NCBI RefSeq assembly: GCF_900114265.1
Contig: NZ_FPKV01000001.1
Location: 992,001 to 1,056,000, forward strand
DNA length: 64,000 nt
Direction: 5' to 3'
Source of the DNA: Flaviramulus basaltis
GTDB lineage: Bacteria; Bacteroidota; Bacteroidia; Flavobacteriales; Flavobacteriaceae
The number at the start of each line of letters is the position of its first letter. Within the stretch, counting starts at the first letter, position 1. A model generated the notes under the pieces. The model was given only the letters and a program-made list of their open reading frames with translations, had not been told where the DNA came from and ran no database searches. The position numbers and the translations under genes were made by a program. Below are positions 8,785 to 16,516 of this stretch, piece after piece.

Positions 8785-9636
8785 ATGAAAAAAGTAATAA
8801 CATTTATAATAGTATTTATATCACTATTCACTTTTGCTCAAGAAGATGATAAAGCACAAGTATTGGCTTTAAAAAAGGCAAATGACTATGTGTATGAAGC
8901 AAATAGTTTAATAAGTAATGACAATTTTGTTTCGGCAGAAATGGAATACAGAAAGGCTATTTCAGAAAAAGCAAATACTGTTACAGGAACTTATAATTTA
9001 GGTAATGCCTATTATAATAGCGGGAATTTTGAAGAAGCATTATACCGTCATCAAGAAGCGGCCAAGTCTGCTACTTCAAAAGCAGAAAAACATAAAGCTT
9101 TTCATAATATTGGTAACATTTTAATGAAAAACAAAAAATGTAAAGAAGCTGTTGAAGCGTATAAAAGTGCTTTAAGAAACGATCCATCGGATAATGAAAC
9201 CAGATACAATTTAGGGTTAGCAAAAATTTGTGCTGAACAGCAAAAAGACCAGCAAGATAAACAAGACAAAGACGAGGATAAAAAAGACGAAAAGAAAGAA
9301 GATCAAGAAAATAAGGAGAACAAAGATAACAAAGATAACAAGGATAAAGAAGGCGATAATAAAGAAGATAAAAAGGATCAAGGCGACCAAGAGAAAAAAG
9401 AAGGTGAAGATGAAAAGGATGATAAAGGAAAGCCTAAAGATGAAAAAGAAGATAAAGGGAAAGGTGATAACGAAAAGAAAGAACAGCAACAGCCTAAACC
9501 ACAACCTGGACAACTTTCACCACAGCAAATAAAAAACTTGTTGGAGGCCATGAATAATCAAGAGCAAAAGGTTCAAGAAAAAATAAACGCCGAAAAACAA
9601 AAAGGTGTAAAAGTAAAAACCGAGAAGGACTGGTAA
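8785..9636 (+). CDS. batC: BatC: exported TPR protein with charged low-complexity tail
   Basis: 283 residues. A signal peptide (1-18, ending TFAQ) is followed by tetratricopeptide (TPR) repeats over ~29-150 with typical GTYNLGNAYYNSGNFEEAL and KAFHNIGNILMKNKKCKEAV units. Next comes ~90 residues made almost only of Lys, Asp, Glu, Asn and Gln (about 152-240), then a short QPKPQPGQLSPQQIKNLLEAM segment. This is the BatC architecture, and the gene lies between batB and batD. TPRs would scaffold the periplasmic Bat complex. Long open frames on the other strand and in frame +2 across the Lys/Asp-rich part are artefacts of the biased composition. The gene is preceded by 100 A/T-rich bases ending in TAAATTTG two bases before the ATG. 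Confidence 0.9.
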   Translation: MKKVITFIIVFISLFTFAQEDDKAQVLALKKANDYVYEANSLISNDNFVSAEMEYRKAISEKANTVTGTYNLGNAYYNSGNFEEALYRHQEAAKSATSKAEKHKAFHNIGNILMKNKKCKEAVEAYKSALRNDPSDNETRYNLGLAKICAEQQKDQQDKQDKDEDKKDEKKEDQENKENKDNKDNKDKEGDNKEDKKDQGDQEKKEGEDEKDDKGKPKDEKEDKGKGDNEKKEQQQPKPQPGQLSPQQIKNLLEAMNNQEQKVQEKINAEKQKGVKVKTEKDW

Positions 9637-9666
9637 TTTAGCTAGAAATTACAAGATTGAAGTAAA

Positions 9667-11439
9667 ATGAAATTTATAAAACACATATCCATAATACTAT
9701 TTGTACTTACTGTAAGTATGGCTTCGGCGCAAGTTAAGTTTGAGGCCAAAGTAAGCAAACAAAATTTAGGTATAAATGAGCGTTTAAGGGTAGATTTTGA
9801 AATGAATCAAGATGGAGATAATTTTAATCCACCAGATTTTTCAAATTTCACTGTTGTAGGTGGTCCAAACCAGTCTGTAAGCAATTCTTGGATAAATGGT
9901 GTTCGGTCTTATAAAAAAACATACAGTTATTTTTTAGCGCCAAAACAACGTGGTAATTTCACAATATCACAAGCGTCAATAACAATAGATGGTGAAACGT
10001 ATAAAACAACACCTATTAAAATAGAAGTTACTGCAGCGGTAGATATTCCAAAAGATCCAAATGATCCTACTTATTTAGCATCAGAAAATATTCATTTAGT
10101 TGCTGAGGTTTCAAAAACAAATCCCTATTTAAACGAAGCTATTACAGTTGTTTATAAGTTATATGTGTCGCCTAAAATTGCGGTTGATAATTGGAACGAA
10201 ATAGATAGCCCAAGATATAACGATTTTTGGAGTCAAAATATAAATACTCAAGGACAAAAAGTTCAAAATGGCACATTTAATGGTGAAGATTATCGATTTC
10301 TAGTATTACGAAAAACAGTTTTATATCCTCAAAAAACAGGAAAACTAGACATAGAACCTCTAAGTTTAGACATTGCATTACGTGTGCCAACAAATAGACG
10401 AGATATTTTTGGTAGCCTTTTAATGACACGTGTTAACAGAACAGTATCAGCAGGAAATAACACAATAAATGTTAAGCCTTTACCAGAAGCCGGTAAACCA
10501 ATAGATTTTACGGGTGCCGTTGGTGATTTTAATTTTGATGTTATAGCTTCTAAAACAGAGCTAGATGCTACAGAATCTTTACAACTTAAAGTTAATGTTA
10601 GAGGAAATGGTAATTTAAAACTTTTTAAGCTGCCTAAAGTATCATTACCAAGCTCATTAGAAGTTTATGAACCAGAACATGATGAGAATGTAAACACCAA
10701 TTTATCGGGCATGCAAGGTAGTATTTCAGATAGTTATACTGTGGTGCCTCAATTTAAAGGCAAATACCCTATACCAAGTATTTCTTTTTCATATTTCGAT
10801 TTAAAAACAGAAAGTTATAAGCGTTTATCTTCTGACGAAATTGTGATTAATGTTTTAAATGGCCCAACAAATGGTCCTTCAAGTGATAGTAATACAGCAA
10901 CGAACACCAATAAACAAGCTGTAGTTTTTAATAATGATCAGTTTGCATTTATAAAAACTAAAACAGATTTTTTAAGCATAAAACAAGAGTATTTTTTTAA
11001 AACTAATTTGTTTTGGAGTTTGTTATTATTGCCTTTTTTAGCCATTCCATTAGCCATTGTTATTCGAAATAAAAAAGCTAGTAGAGATGCCGATGTTTAT
11101 GGAAATAGAATTAGAAAAGCAGATAAATTAGCAAGAAAATATTTAAGTAATGCTAAAAAATCTTTAGGTAAAAAAGAAGCTTTTTATATTGCCCTTGAGA
11201 AAGCATTGCATAACTATTTAAAAGCAAAATTACATATAGAAACAAGCGATTTAAGTAAGGATAGAATTAATAGTTTGCTAAAAGAAAAACAAGTTGAGGA
11301 TTCTGTAATTAAAGATTTTATAAACATTTTAGAAAACTGTGAATTAGCCAGATATACTCCTATAGATATTGTTACCATGCAGGAAGATTATGACAAGGCG
11401 GCCAAAACAATTTCTTTAATTGATAAACAAGCACGTTAA
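9667..11439 (+). CDS. batD: BatD (oxygen tolerance) family protein
   Basis: 590 residues. A signal peptide (1-21, ending SMASAQ) is followed by several beta-sandwich segments in the periplasm: FEAKVSKQNLGINERLRVDFEM and FDVIASKTELDATESLQLKV are the recurring BatD repeats. Then comes one transmembrane helix at about 449-468 and a helical cytosolic tail. Length and layout match BatD. The gene is 30 bases after batC and its stop is separated from the batE ATG by one base, so it belongs to the same operon. BatD is thought to be the large periplasmic scaffold of the Bat system. Confidence in family is high. Confidence 0.92.
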   Translation: MKFIKHISIILFVLTVSMASAQVKFEAKVSKQNLGINERLRVDFEMNQDGDNFNPPDFSNFTVVGGPNQSVSNSWINGVRSYKKTYSYFLAPKQRGNFTISQASITIDGETYKTTPIKIEVTAAVDIPKDPNDPTYLASENIHLVAEVSKTNPYLNEAITVVYKLYVSPKIAVDNWNEIDSPRYNDFWSQNINTQGQKVQNGTFNGEDYRFLVLRKTVLYPQKTGKLDIEPLSLDIALRVPTNRRDIFGSLLMTRVNRTVSAGNNTINVKPLPEAGKPIDFTGAVGDFNFDVIASKTELDATESLQLKVNVRGNGNLKLFKLPKVSLPSSLEVYEPEHDENVNTNLSGMQGSISDSYTVVPQFKGKYPIPSISFSYFDLKTESYKRLSSDEIVINVLNGPTNGPSSDSNTATNTNKQAVVFNNDQFAFIKTKTDFLSIKQEYFFKTNLFWSLLLLPFLAIPLAIVIRNKKASRDADVYGNRIRKADKLARKYLSNAKKSLGKKEAFYIALEKALHNYLKAKLHIETSDLSKDRINSLLKEKQVEDSVIKDFINILENCELARYTPIDIVTMQEDYDKAAKTISLIDKQAR

Positions 11440-11440
11440 G

Positions 11441-12199
11441 ATGAAACATATACTTTACATACTATCGTTTTTGTTCAGTTTTGCAGTTTTTAGTCAAAAC
11501 CAAGCTTTATTTGAGAAAGCCAATACATTTTATAATGAAGGGAAATATGCTGAAGCTATAGATAACTATAATGCTATTTTAGATACAGGAAATCACTCCG
11601 CAGATTTGTATTTTAATTTAGCAAATGCGCATTATAAGCTTAGTAATATAGCACCAAGCATTTATTTTTATGAAAAAGCCTTGCAACTTGCACCAAATGA
11701 TGCTGATATAAATAATAACATCGCATTTGCGAGGAATATGACTATAGATGATATTGATGTTGTTCCAGATACAGGGTTTTCAAAACTCATAAAAACAACA
11801 ACAAATAAAATGTCTTTTGATGCTTGGTCAAAGGTTTCTGTTGGTTTAGTATTTTGTTTTGTTGTTTTATTCTTGTTATATTATTTTGCATATTCAACTG
11901 GGAAAAAGCGATTAGCTTTTATAGGCAGTTTAACGGCTTTATTTCTTGTATTTGTAACATTAGCTTTTGCTTTTCATAAATATAGTTTAGATAAAAAAAA
12001 TAATCCAGCTATTGTTTTTGCTCAAGAAAGTAAGGTAAAAAGTGACCCAAATACTAGAAGCGAGGAATCTTTTAGACTACATGAAGGCACTAAAGTACAA
12101 GTTTTGGAAACCTATAACGATTGGAAAAAAATAAAGCTTTCTGATGGCAAAATAGGTTGGGTAGTTTCAGAAGATATTAAAATGTTGAATGATTTTTAA
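11441..12199 (+). CDS. batE: BatE: TPR and SH3 domain protein
   Basis: 252 residues from the ATG at 11441, chosen because a signal peptide (MKHILYILSFLFSFAVFSQ) begins there. An earlier in-frame ATG at 11420 would overlap batD and add a charged leader. Order: signal peptide, TPR units (about 22-97, ANTFYNEGKYAEAIDNYNAIL and YFNLANAHYKLSNIAPSIYFY), two membrane helices (~130-150 and 156-176), and a bacterial SH3 domain (~186-252, with WKKIKLSDGKIGWV). This is the BatE layout and closes the Bat operon. The membrane placement suggests the SH3 domain is in the periplasm. No terminator is obvious after the stop. Confidence 0.9.
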   Translation: MKHILYILSFLFSFAVFSQNQALFEKANTFYNEGKYAEAIDNYNAILDTGNHSADLYFNLANAHYKLSNIAPSIYFYEKALQLAPNDADINNNIAFARNMTIDDIDVVPDTGFSKLIKTTTNKMSFDAWSKVSVGLVFCFVVLFLLYYFAYSTGKKRLAFIGSLTALFLVFVTLAFAFHKYSLDKKNNPAIVFAQESKVKSDPNTRSEESFRLHEGTKVQVLETYNDWKKIKLSDGKIGWVVSEDIKMLNDF

Positions 12200-12232
12200 A
12201 AATTCTTTAACATTATTGTAATATTGAAGTAT

Positions 12233-12240
12233 TATATTTG
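12233..12240 (+). promoter_or_regulatory. Candidate -7 box for the small exported protein / SulP unit
   Basis: TATATTTG matches TAnnTTTG exactly and lies 18 bases before the ATG at 12259. No clean TTTG is present at the expected -33 spacing (a TTTA at 12206-12209 is 23 bases away). Confidence 0.45.
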
Positions 12241-12258
12241 TAAATATAAATTCAACAT

Positions 12259-12546
12259 ATGCACAAAAAAACAATTGCAATTTTCTTTAATATATTACTT
12301 TTGGCGCTTATTTCTGCGCCTTCTATAATTATTGCAATTGATGATTCTATAGACATATCTATGTTTTATAGTGTTACTGAAGAGGAAGAAACCTCTAAAA
12401 TTAAATTACAATCACCAGATAGTTTTAGCGAATCAGAATGCATAATCTCATGTATTGATATTGAGGATGTTGAGTACTATTTTAAAAAGTACCCAAAACC
12501 ACATTTAAATTTAATATCTCCACCTCCCGAATTACACATATTATAA
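12259..12546 (+). CDS. Small exported hypothetical protein upstream of SulP
   Basis: 95 residues. An N-terminal hydrophobic segment (about 7-27) looks like a signal peptide or anchor. The rest is acidic, with two cysteines (ESECIISCIDIED) and a Pro-rich end (SPPPELHIL). I do not recognise a family. It is considered real because it has its own -7 box, a signal peptide and codon use like its neighbours, and fits the gap between batE and the SulP gene exactly. A link to anion/bicarbonate transport is suggested only by position. Confidence 0.6.
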   Translation: MHKKTIAIFFNILLLALISAPSIIIAIDDSIDISMFYSVTEEEETSKIKLQSPDSFSESECIISCIDIEDVEYYFKKYPKPHLNLISPPPELHIL

Positions 12547-12561
12547 TTACAGGTTATTTAT

Positions 12562-12590
12562 AGACTTTTTAGAAGTCTGATTAATTTTTC
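12562..12590 (+). terminator. Weak hairpin (possible attenuator) before SulP
   Basis: AGACTT (12562-12567) pairs with AAGTCT (12573-12578) around a five-base loop, followed by a T-rich stretch. The stem is short, so this may be a weak terminator or attenuator between the small exported gene and the SulP gene. Confidence 0.3.
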
Positions 12591-12632
12591 AACAGCTTTT
12601 GGTGTATCATCAAAGGCAAAATTTATTATAAT

Positions 12633-14225
12633 ATGTTTAAAACTATTAAAAAAGACTTACCAGCGAGTATAGTCGTATTTTTTGTAGCATTACCCTTATG
12701 TTTAGGTATTGCTTTAGCAAGTGGAGCACCACTTTTTTCAGGATTAATTTCAGGAATCATTGGCGGAGTTATTGTTGGCTCATTAAGTGGTTCAAAAATA
12801 GGAGTTAGTGGTCCCGCAGCGGGACTAGCAGCTATTGTATTAACAGCTATAGGAACCCTAGGAGGTTATCAAAATTTTTTAGTTGCCGTTGTTTTAGGAG
12901 GCGTTATTCAATTACTATTTGGTGTTTTAAAAGCCGGTGTTATTGGGTATTATTTTCCTTCTTCAGTAATTAAAGGCATGCTTACCGGAATTGGAATAAT
13001 AATTATTTTAAAGCAGATACCACATTTTTTTGGCTATGATGCAGAGCCAGAAGGAGCAGATAGTTTTTTTGTAATATCAGGAGAAAATACTTTCTCAGCT
13101 ATTTTAAATGTTTTAGATAATATTACTGTTGGCTCAATGACAGTAGGTTTTATTGCTCTAGCTATATTATTACTGTGGGATAAAATTCTAACAAAAAAAG
13201 GTAGAATTTTTCAGTTAATACAAGGGCCTTTAGTAGCTGTTGTTGTAGGAATTATTTTTTATTCATTAACGCAATCAAACGAAGCTTTTGCTATATCACC
13301 GTCTCATTTGGTAAGTGTTCCTGTACCAGAAGATGCGTCTTCATTTTTAGCACAATTCAGTTTTCCTAATTTTAATGCTATAACAAATCCAGATATTTGG
13401 GTTATTGCTTTCACTATTGCTTTAGTAGCGAGTTTGGAAACGCTTTTATGTGTTGAGGCTACCGATAAGTTAGATCCCAATAAAAATGTTACACCAACCA
13501 ATCGTGAGTTACTAGCACAGGGCACAGGAAATATAATTTCTGGATTAATTGGAGGTCTTCCAATAACACAAGTTATTGTACGTAGTTCGGCCAATATTCA
13601 ATCGGGTGGTGTCTCAAAAATGTCAGCCATAATACATGGTTTTTTCCTGTTAATTTCAGTTATTTTAATACCTAGATTGTTAAATATGATTCCATTGTCG
13701 GTATTAGCGGCAATTTTGCTTATTGTAGGTTACAAATTAGCAAAACCGGCATTATTCAAAAAAATGTATGATTTAGGTTGGAAACAGTGGATTCCTTTTA
13801 CAGTAACTGTTTTTGGAATAGTGTTTATCGATCTTTTGTATGGTATTGGTTTAGGCCTTGCAGTTGGTATCGTTGTTATTCTATTAAAAAGTTACCAAAA
13901 CTCTCATTTTCTTCATATTGAAGATAAGAGTAATGGAAAACATAAAATAAAAATGACACTTGCCGAAGAAGTTACCTTCTTTAACAAAGGAGCCATTTTA
14001 AAAGAGTTAGATAGTTTACCAAGAGACACGTATTTGGAGATAGATATATTAAAAACCAGATATTTAGATAATGATATCATTGAGATTTTAGAAGATTTTG
14101 CATACAAAGCAAAAGAAAGAAACATTGATATTAAATTAGTTTCTAAAAGAGGTGTTGTTGAAAATCCACCAAGTTTTATTGGCTTTTTTGAAGAAAGACC
14201 AAAATCTAAATTAAGCTTAAGTTAA
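12633..14225 (+). CDS. SulP family inorganic anion transporter
   Basis: 530 residues. Multiple membrane helices carry the SulP landmarks: an N-terminal DLPASIVVFFVALPLCLGIALASG, then KIGVSGPAAGLAAIV, later ELLAQGTGNIISGLIGGLPIT, and a C-terminal cytosolic STAS-like region from about 430. SulP proteins move sulfate, bicarbonate or other anions across the inner membrane, usually with Na+ or H+. Because a universal stress protein and a beta-carbonic anhydrase follow at once, bicarbonate is the more likely substrate, but that is inference from context. The STAS part is shorter and more divergent than in the second SulP gene at 16517. Spacing to the next gene is 6 bases, so it is operonic. Confidence 0.9.
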   Translation: MFKTIKKDLPASIVVFFVALPLCLGIALASGAPLFSGLISGIIGGVIVGSLSGSKIGVSGPAAGLAAIVLTAIGTLGGYQNFLVAVVLGGVIQLLFGVLKAGVIGYYFPSSVIKGMLTGIGIIIILKQIPHFFGYDAEPEGADSFFVISGENTFSAILNVLDNITVGSMTVGFIALAILLLWDKILTKKGRIFQLIQGPLVAVVVGIIFYSLTQSNEAFAISPSHLVSVPVPEDASSFLAQFSFPNFNAITNPDIWVIAFTIALVASLETLLCVEATDKLDPNKNVTPTNRELLAQGTGNIISGLIGGLPITQVIVRSSANIQSGGVSKMSAIIHGFFLLISVILIPRLLNMIPLSVLAAILLIVGYKLAKPALFKKMYDLGWKQWIPFTVTVFGIVFIDLLYGIGLGLAVGIVVILLKSYQNSHFLHIEDKSNGKHKIKMTLAEEVTFFNKGAILKELDSLPRDTYLEIDILKTRYLDNDIIEILEDFAYKAKERNIDIKLVSKRGVVENPPSFIGFFEERPKSKLSLS

Positions 14226-14231
14226 TGCACT

Positions 14232-15056
14232 ATGAAAAATTATAAATATAAAATATTAGTGCTTTCAGATTTAAAAAATACTGCAGACACGATGCTAAAA
14301 AGCACCATAAGTTTAGCTAAAATGATTGATGGTGAAATAGATTTTTTATGCGTAAAAAAACCTTCTGAAATTGTAAAGAAAGAAAACCAATTATCAGCAA
14401 TGCGTGTCATAAATGAAGAGCACTTTACAGCAAAAAAGGAAATATTAAATTTAATTAAACCTGTTTCTGAAGCTTATAGCATTAAAATAAATCATACATT
14501 ATCATACGGAAATGTAAAAAGCGAAATTGGTAAATATATAAAGGAACATCAACCAGATATTATTGTTCTTGGTAAAAGAAAATCAAAAGGTTTTAACCTT
14601 TTAGGAGATAATATTACACAGTTTGTTTTAAACAATCATGCTGGTACAATTATGATATCTACCAATAAAAATGCCCTTGAACCAGATAAGAAATTGTCAT
14701 TAGGGATTTTAAATGACATTAAGGAAACATCTAATTTAGAATTCACTAAAAACTTACTTGAAAACACTCATAAACCTCTTAAATCATTTAAGTTGGTAAA
14801 AAATTCAAATGAAAAAAATCAAGTAAGTCTTAATGATATGGAGACAGTAGAATATGTTTTTGAAGAAAACGATAATGCCATCAAAAACATTTCAAATTAT
14901 CTATCAAAAAGTAACATTAACTTATTGTGTATTGATAGAGAAAACGAAAAAAACAAGAATAGTAAACATGTGTTGAAGTCCGATATTAATAACTTAATAA
15001 ACAACTTTAATGTATCACTTCTATTAACAAACGGACATCAATTAAAACTTAAATAG
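14232..15056 (+). CDS. Universal stress protein (tandem UspA-like domains)
   Basis: 274 residues, about twice a single UspA domain. The N-terminal half (about 3-141) has the beginning KILVLSDLKNTADTMLKSTISLAK and the ATP-loop-like GKRKSKGFNLLGDNITQFVL near 115-134. The C-terminal half is more degenerate. It is cytosolic. It sits between a SulP transporter and a carbonic anhydrase, 6 bases after the former and 34 before the latter, so it may sense energy state or regulate the transporter; this is inference. Confidence in UspA fold is fair; the second domain is less certain. Confidence 0.75.
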   Translation: MKNYKYKILVLSDLKNTADTMLKSTISLAKMIDGEIDFLCVKKPSEIVKKENQLSAMRVINEEHFTAKKEILNLIKPVSEAYSIKINHTLSYGNVKSEIGKYIKEHQPDIIVLGKRKSKGFNLLGDNITQFVLNNHAGTIMISTNKNALEPDKKLSLGILNDIKETSNLEFTKNLLENTHKPLKSFKLVKNSNEKNQVSLNDMETVEYVFEENDNAIKNISNYLSKSNINLLCIDRENEKNKNSKHVLKSDINNLINNFNVSLLLTNGHQLKLK

Positions 15057-15090
15057 CACACAACACAAACAATAAAATAAATAAATCATT

Positions 15091-15717
15091 ATGAAAGCAC
15101 ATACAAAAGAAACACAAGCTACCATGACGCCACAAAAAGCGTTAGATTTTTTAAAAGAAGGTAACGTTAGATTTCAAAACAATCTAAAAGCAAACAGAAA
15201 TCTTTTAGAACAAGTCAATGATACAAGCGATGGCCAATTTCCATTCGCAACTATTTTAAGTTGTATAGACTCAAGAGTATCTGCAGAATTAGTATTCGAT
15301 CAAGGTTTGGGAGATATTTTTAGTGTAAGAATTGCTGGGAATTTTGTAAACGAAGATATTTTAGGAAGTATGGAATTTGCATGTAAACTAGCAGGAACAA
15401 AATTAATTGTTGTTTTAGGTCATACCAGTTGCGGCGCAGTAAAAGGGGCTTGTGATGATGCAAAAATGGGGAATCTTACAAAACTTATAGAAAAAATAAC
15501 ACCAGCTGTTAATGCCGTTTCAGAACCTAAAGATGCGAGTTTAAGAAACTCGAAAAACTTAGATTTTGTTGATACTGTATCAAAAAAGAATGTAGAATTA
15601 ACTATTGATAGAATTCATGCAGAAAGTCCTATTTTATCAGAAATGGAAGAAAACGGTGAAATAAAAATTATTGGTGCTATGTATGATATTAATACTGGTG
15701 CAGTTAATTTTTACTAA
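15091..15717 (+). CDS. Beta-carbonic anhydrase (first copy)
   Basis: 208 residues. The zinc site of beta-carbonic anhydrases is complete: Cys58-x-Asp60-x-Arg62 in SCIDSRVS and His111-x2-Cys114 in GHTSCGAVKGA, with the conserved IAGNFVNEDILGSMEFA segment between. The enzyme interconverts CO2 and bicarbonate. No convincing signal peptide is seen, so it is expected in the cytosol. It is the third gene of a SulP-Usp-CA unit. It is diverged from the second carbonic anhydrase at 18388, so the two are not a recent duplication. Downstream, after 14 bases, comes a DUF2490 gene. Confidence 0.95.
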   Translation: MKAHTKETQATMTPQKALDFLKEGNVRFQNNLKANRNLLEQVNDTSDGQFPFATILSCIDSRVSAELVFDQGLGDIFSVRIAGNFVNEDILGSMEFACKLAGTKLIVVLGHTSCGAVKGACDDAKMGNLTKLIEKITPAVNAVSEPKDASLRNSKNLDFVDTVSKKNVELTIDRIHAESPILSEMEENGEIKIIGAMYDINTGAVNFY

Positions 15718-15731
15718 TAAAATTCTGGTTA

Positions 15732-16415
15732 ATGAGTAATAATTTATTGAAGAAGAAAGTAAATATAGGAGCATTAATAATTGTATTAATGCTACCTTTA
15801 TTTGCCCAAAGTCAAGACAGTAATTTTGGTAATTGGTTAATATATATTGGTAATAAAAAATTGAACTCAAAATGGAATATCCATAATGAAGTTCAATATA
15901 GGAATTACAATGCTATAGGAGACCTAGAGCAATTACTTTTAAGAACAGGTCTAGGGTATACTTTTAACGAAAACAAGAATAATTTTTTATTAGGTTATGG
16001 TTATATTTTATCTAAAAACTATATTGGAGAGACTGATAAAACAGTTTCTGTAAATGAGCACAGAATTTTTCAGCAATTTACATCAAAACAAAATATAGGA
16101 AGTATTAAAATTGGACATCGTTACCGATTTGAACAGCGTTTTGTTGAAAATGATTTTAAGATGAGGTTTCGCTATTTCTTATCACTAAAAGTTCCATTAT
16201 GGAAAGATGAAAATCAAGAAAGCAAATACTATTTATCAGCTTACAATGAGATATTTTTAAACACTAAAACATCAATTTTTGATAGGAATAGACTTTATGG
16301 AGGAATAGGCTACAACATTAATAAAAATATAAGACTAGAAGCTGGGTATATGAACCAATTTTTTGAAACGACAAGTAGGGATCAATTCAATATTATCACT
16401 TTTGTAAACTTCTAG
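15732..16415 (+). CDS. DUF2490 domain-containing outer-membrane protein
   Basis: 227 residues. A signal peptide (about 1-28, ending LFAQSQ) is followed by a beta-strand-rich body with alternating aromatic residues: NWLIYIGNKKLNSKWNIHNEVQYR, LLLRTGLGYTFNENKNNFLLGYGY, and a final strand ending RDQFNIITFVNF with a terminal Phe. This is the DUF2490 pattern, predicted to be a small outer-membrane barrel. Position 14 bases after a carbonic anhydrase suggests it belongs to the bicarbonate module, perhaps as an anion pore, but that is speculative. Confidence 0.8.
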   Translation: MSNNLLKKKVNIGALIIVLMLPLFAQSQDSNFGNWLIYIGNKKLNSKWNIHNEVQYRNYNAIGDLEQLLLRTGLGYTFNENKNNFLLGYGYILSKNYIGETDKTVSVNEHRIFQQFTSKQNIGSIKIGHRYRFEQRFVENDFKMRFRYFLSLKVPLWKDENQESKYYLSAYNEIFLNTKTSIFDRNRLYGGIGYNINKNIRLEAGYMNQFFETTSRDQFNIITFVNF

Positions 16416-16436
16416 CTTAAAAATTAATTTCAAGTT

Positions 16437-16471
16437 AAAAAGTCAATACTTTTAGTGTTGACTTTTTTTTT
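16437..16471 (+). terminator. Rho-independent terminator after the first SulP/CA module
   Basis: An AAAAAGTCAATAC arm pairs with GTGTTGACTTTTT around a short TTTTA loop, with one G-U pair, and ends in a run of nine T. It closes the unit running from 12259 to the DUF2490 gene. Confidence 0.85.
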
Positions 16472-16516
16472 GACCTAAGATGAATTATCTTAGAACTTGA
16501 AAAACTAAATATAATT

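Noticed and set aside
9217-9532. Open frames on both strands over the Lys/Asp-rich part of batC
   Set aside because: They arise from the repetitive AAR/GAY codons of the BatC low-complexity tail; the products are runs of Lys/Arg or Phe/Ile without any domain.
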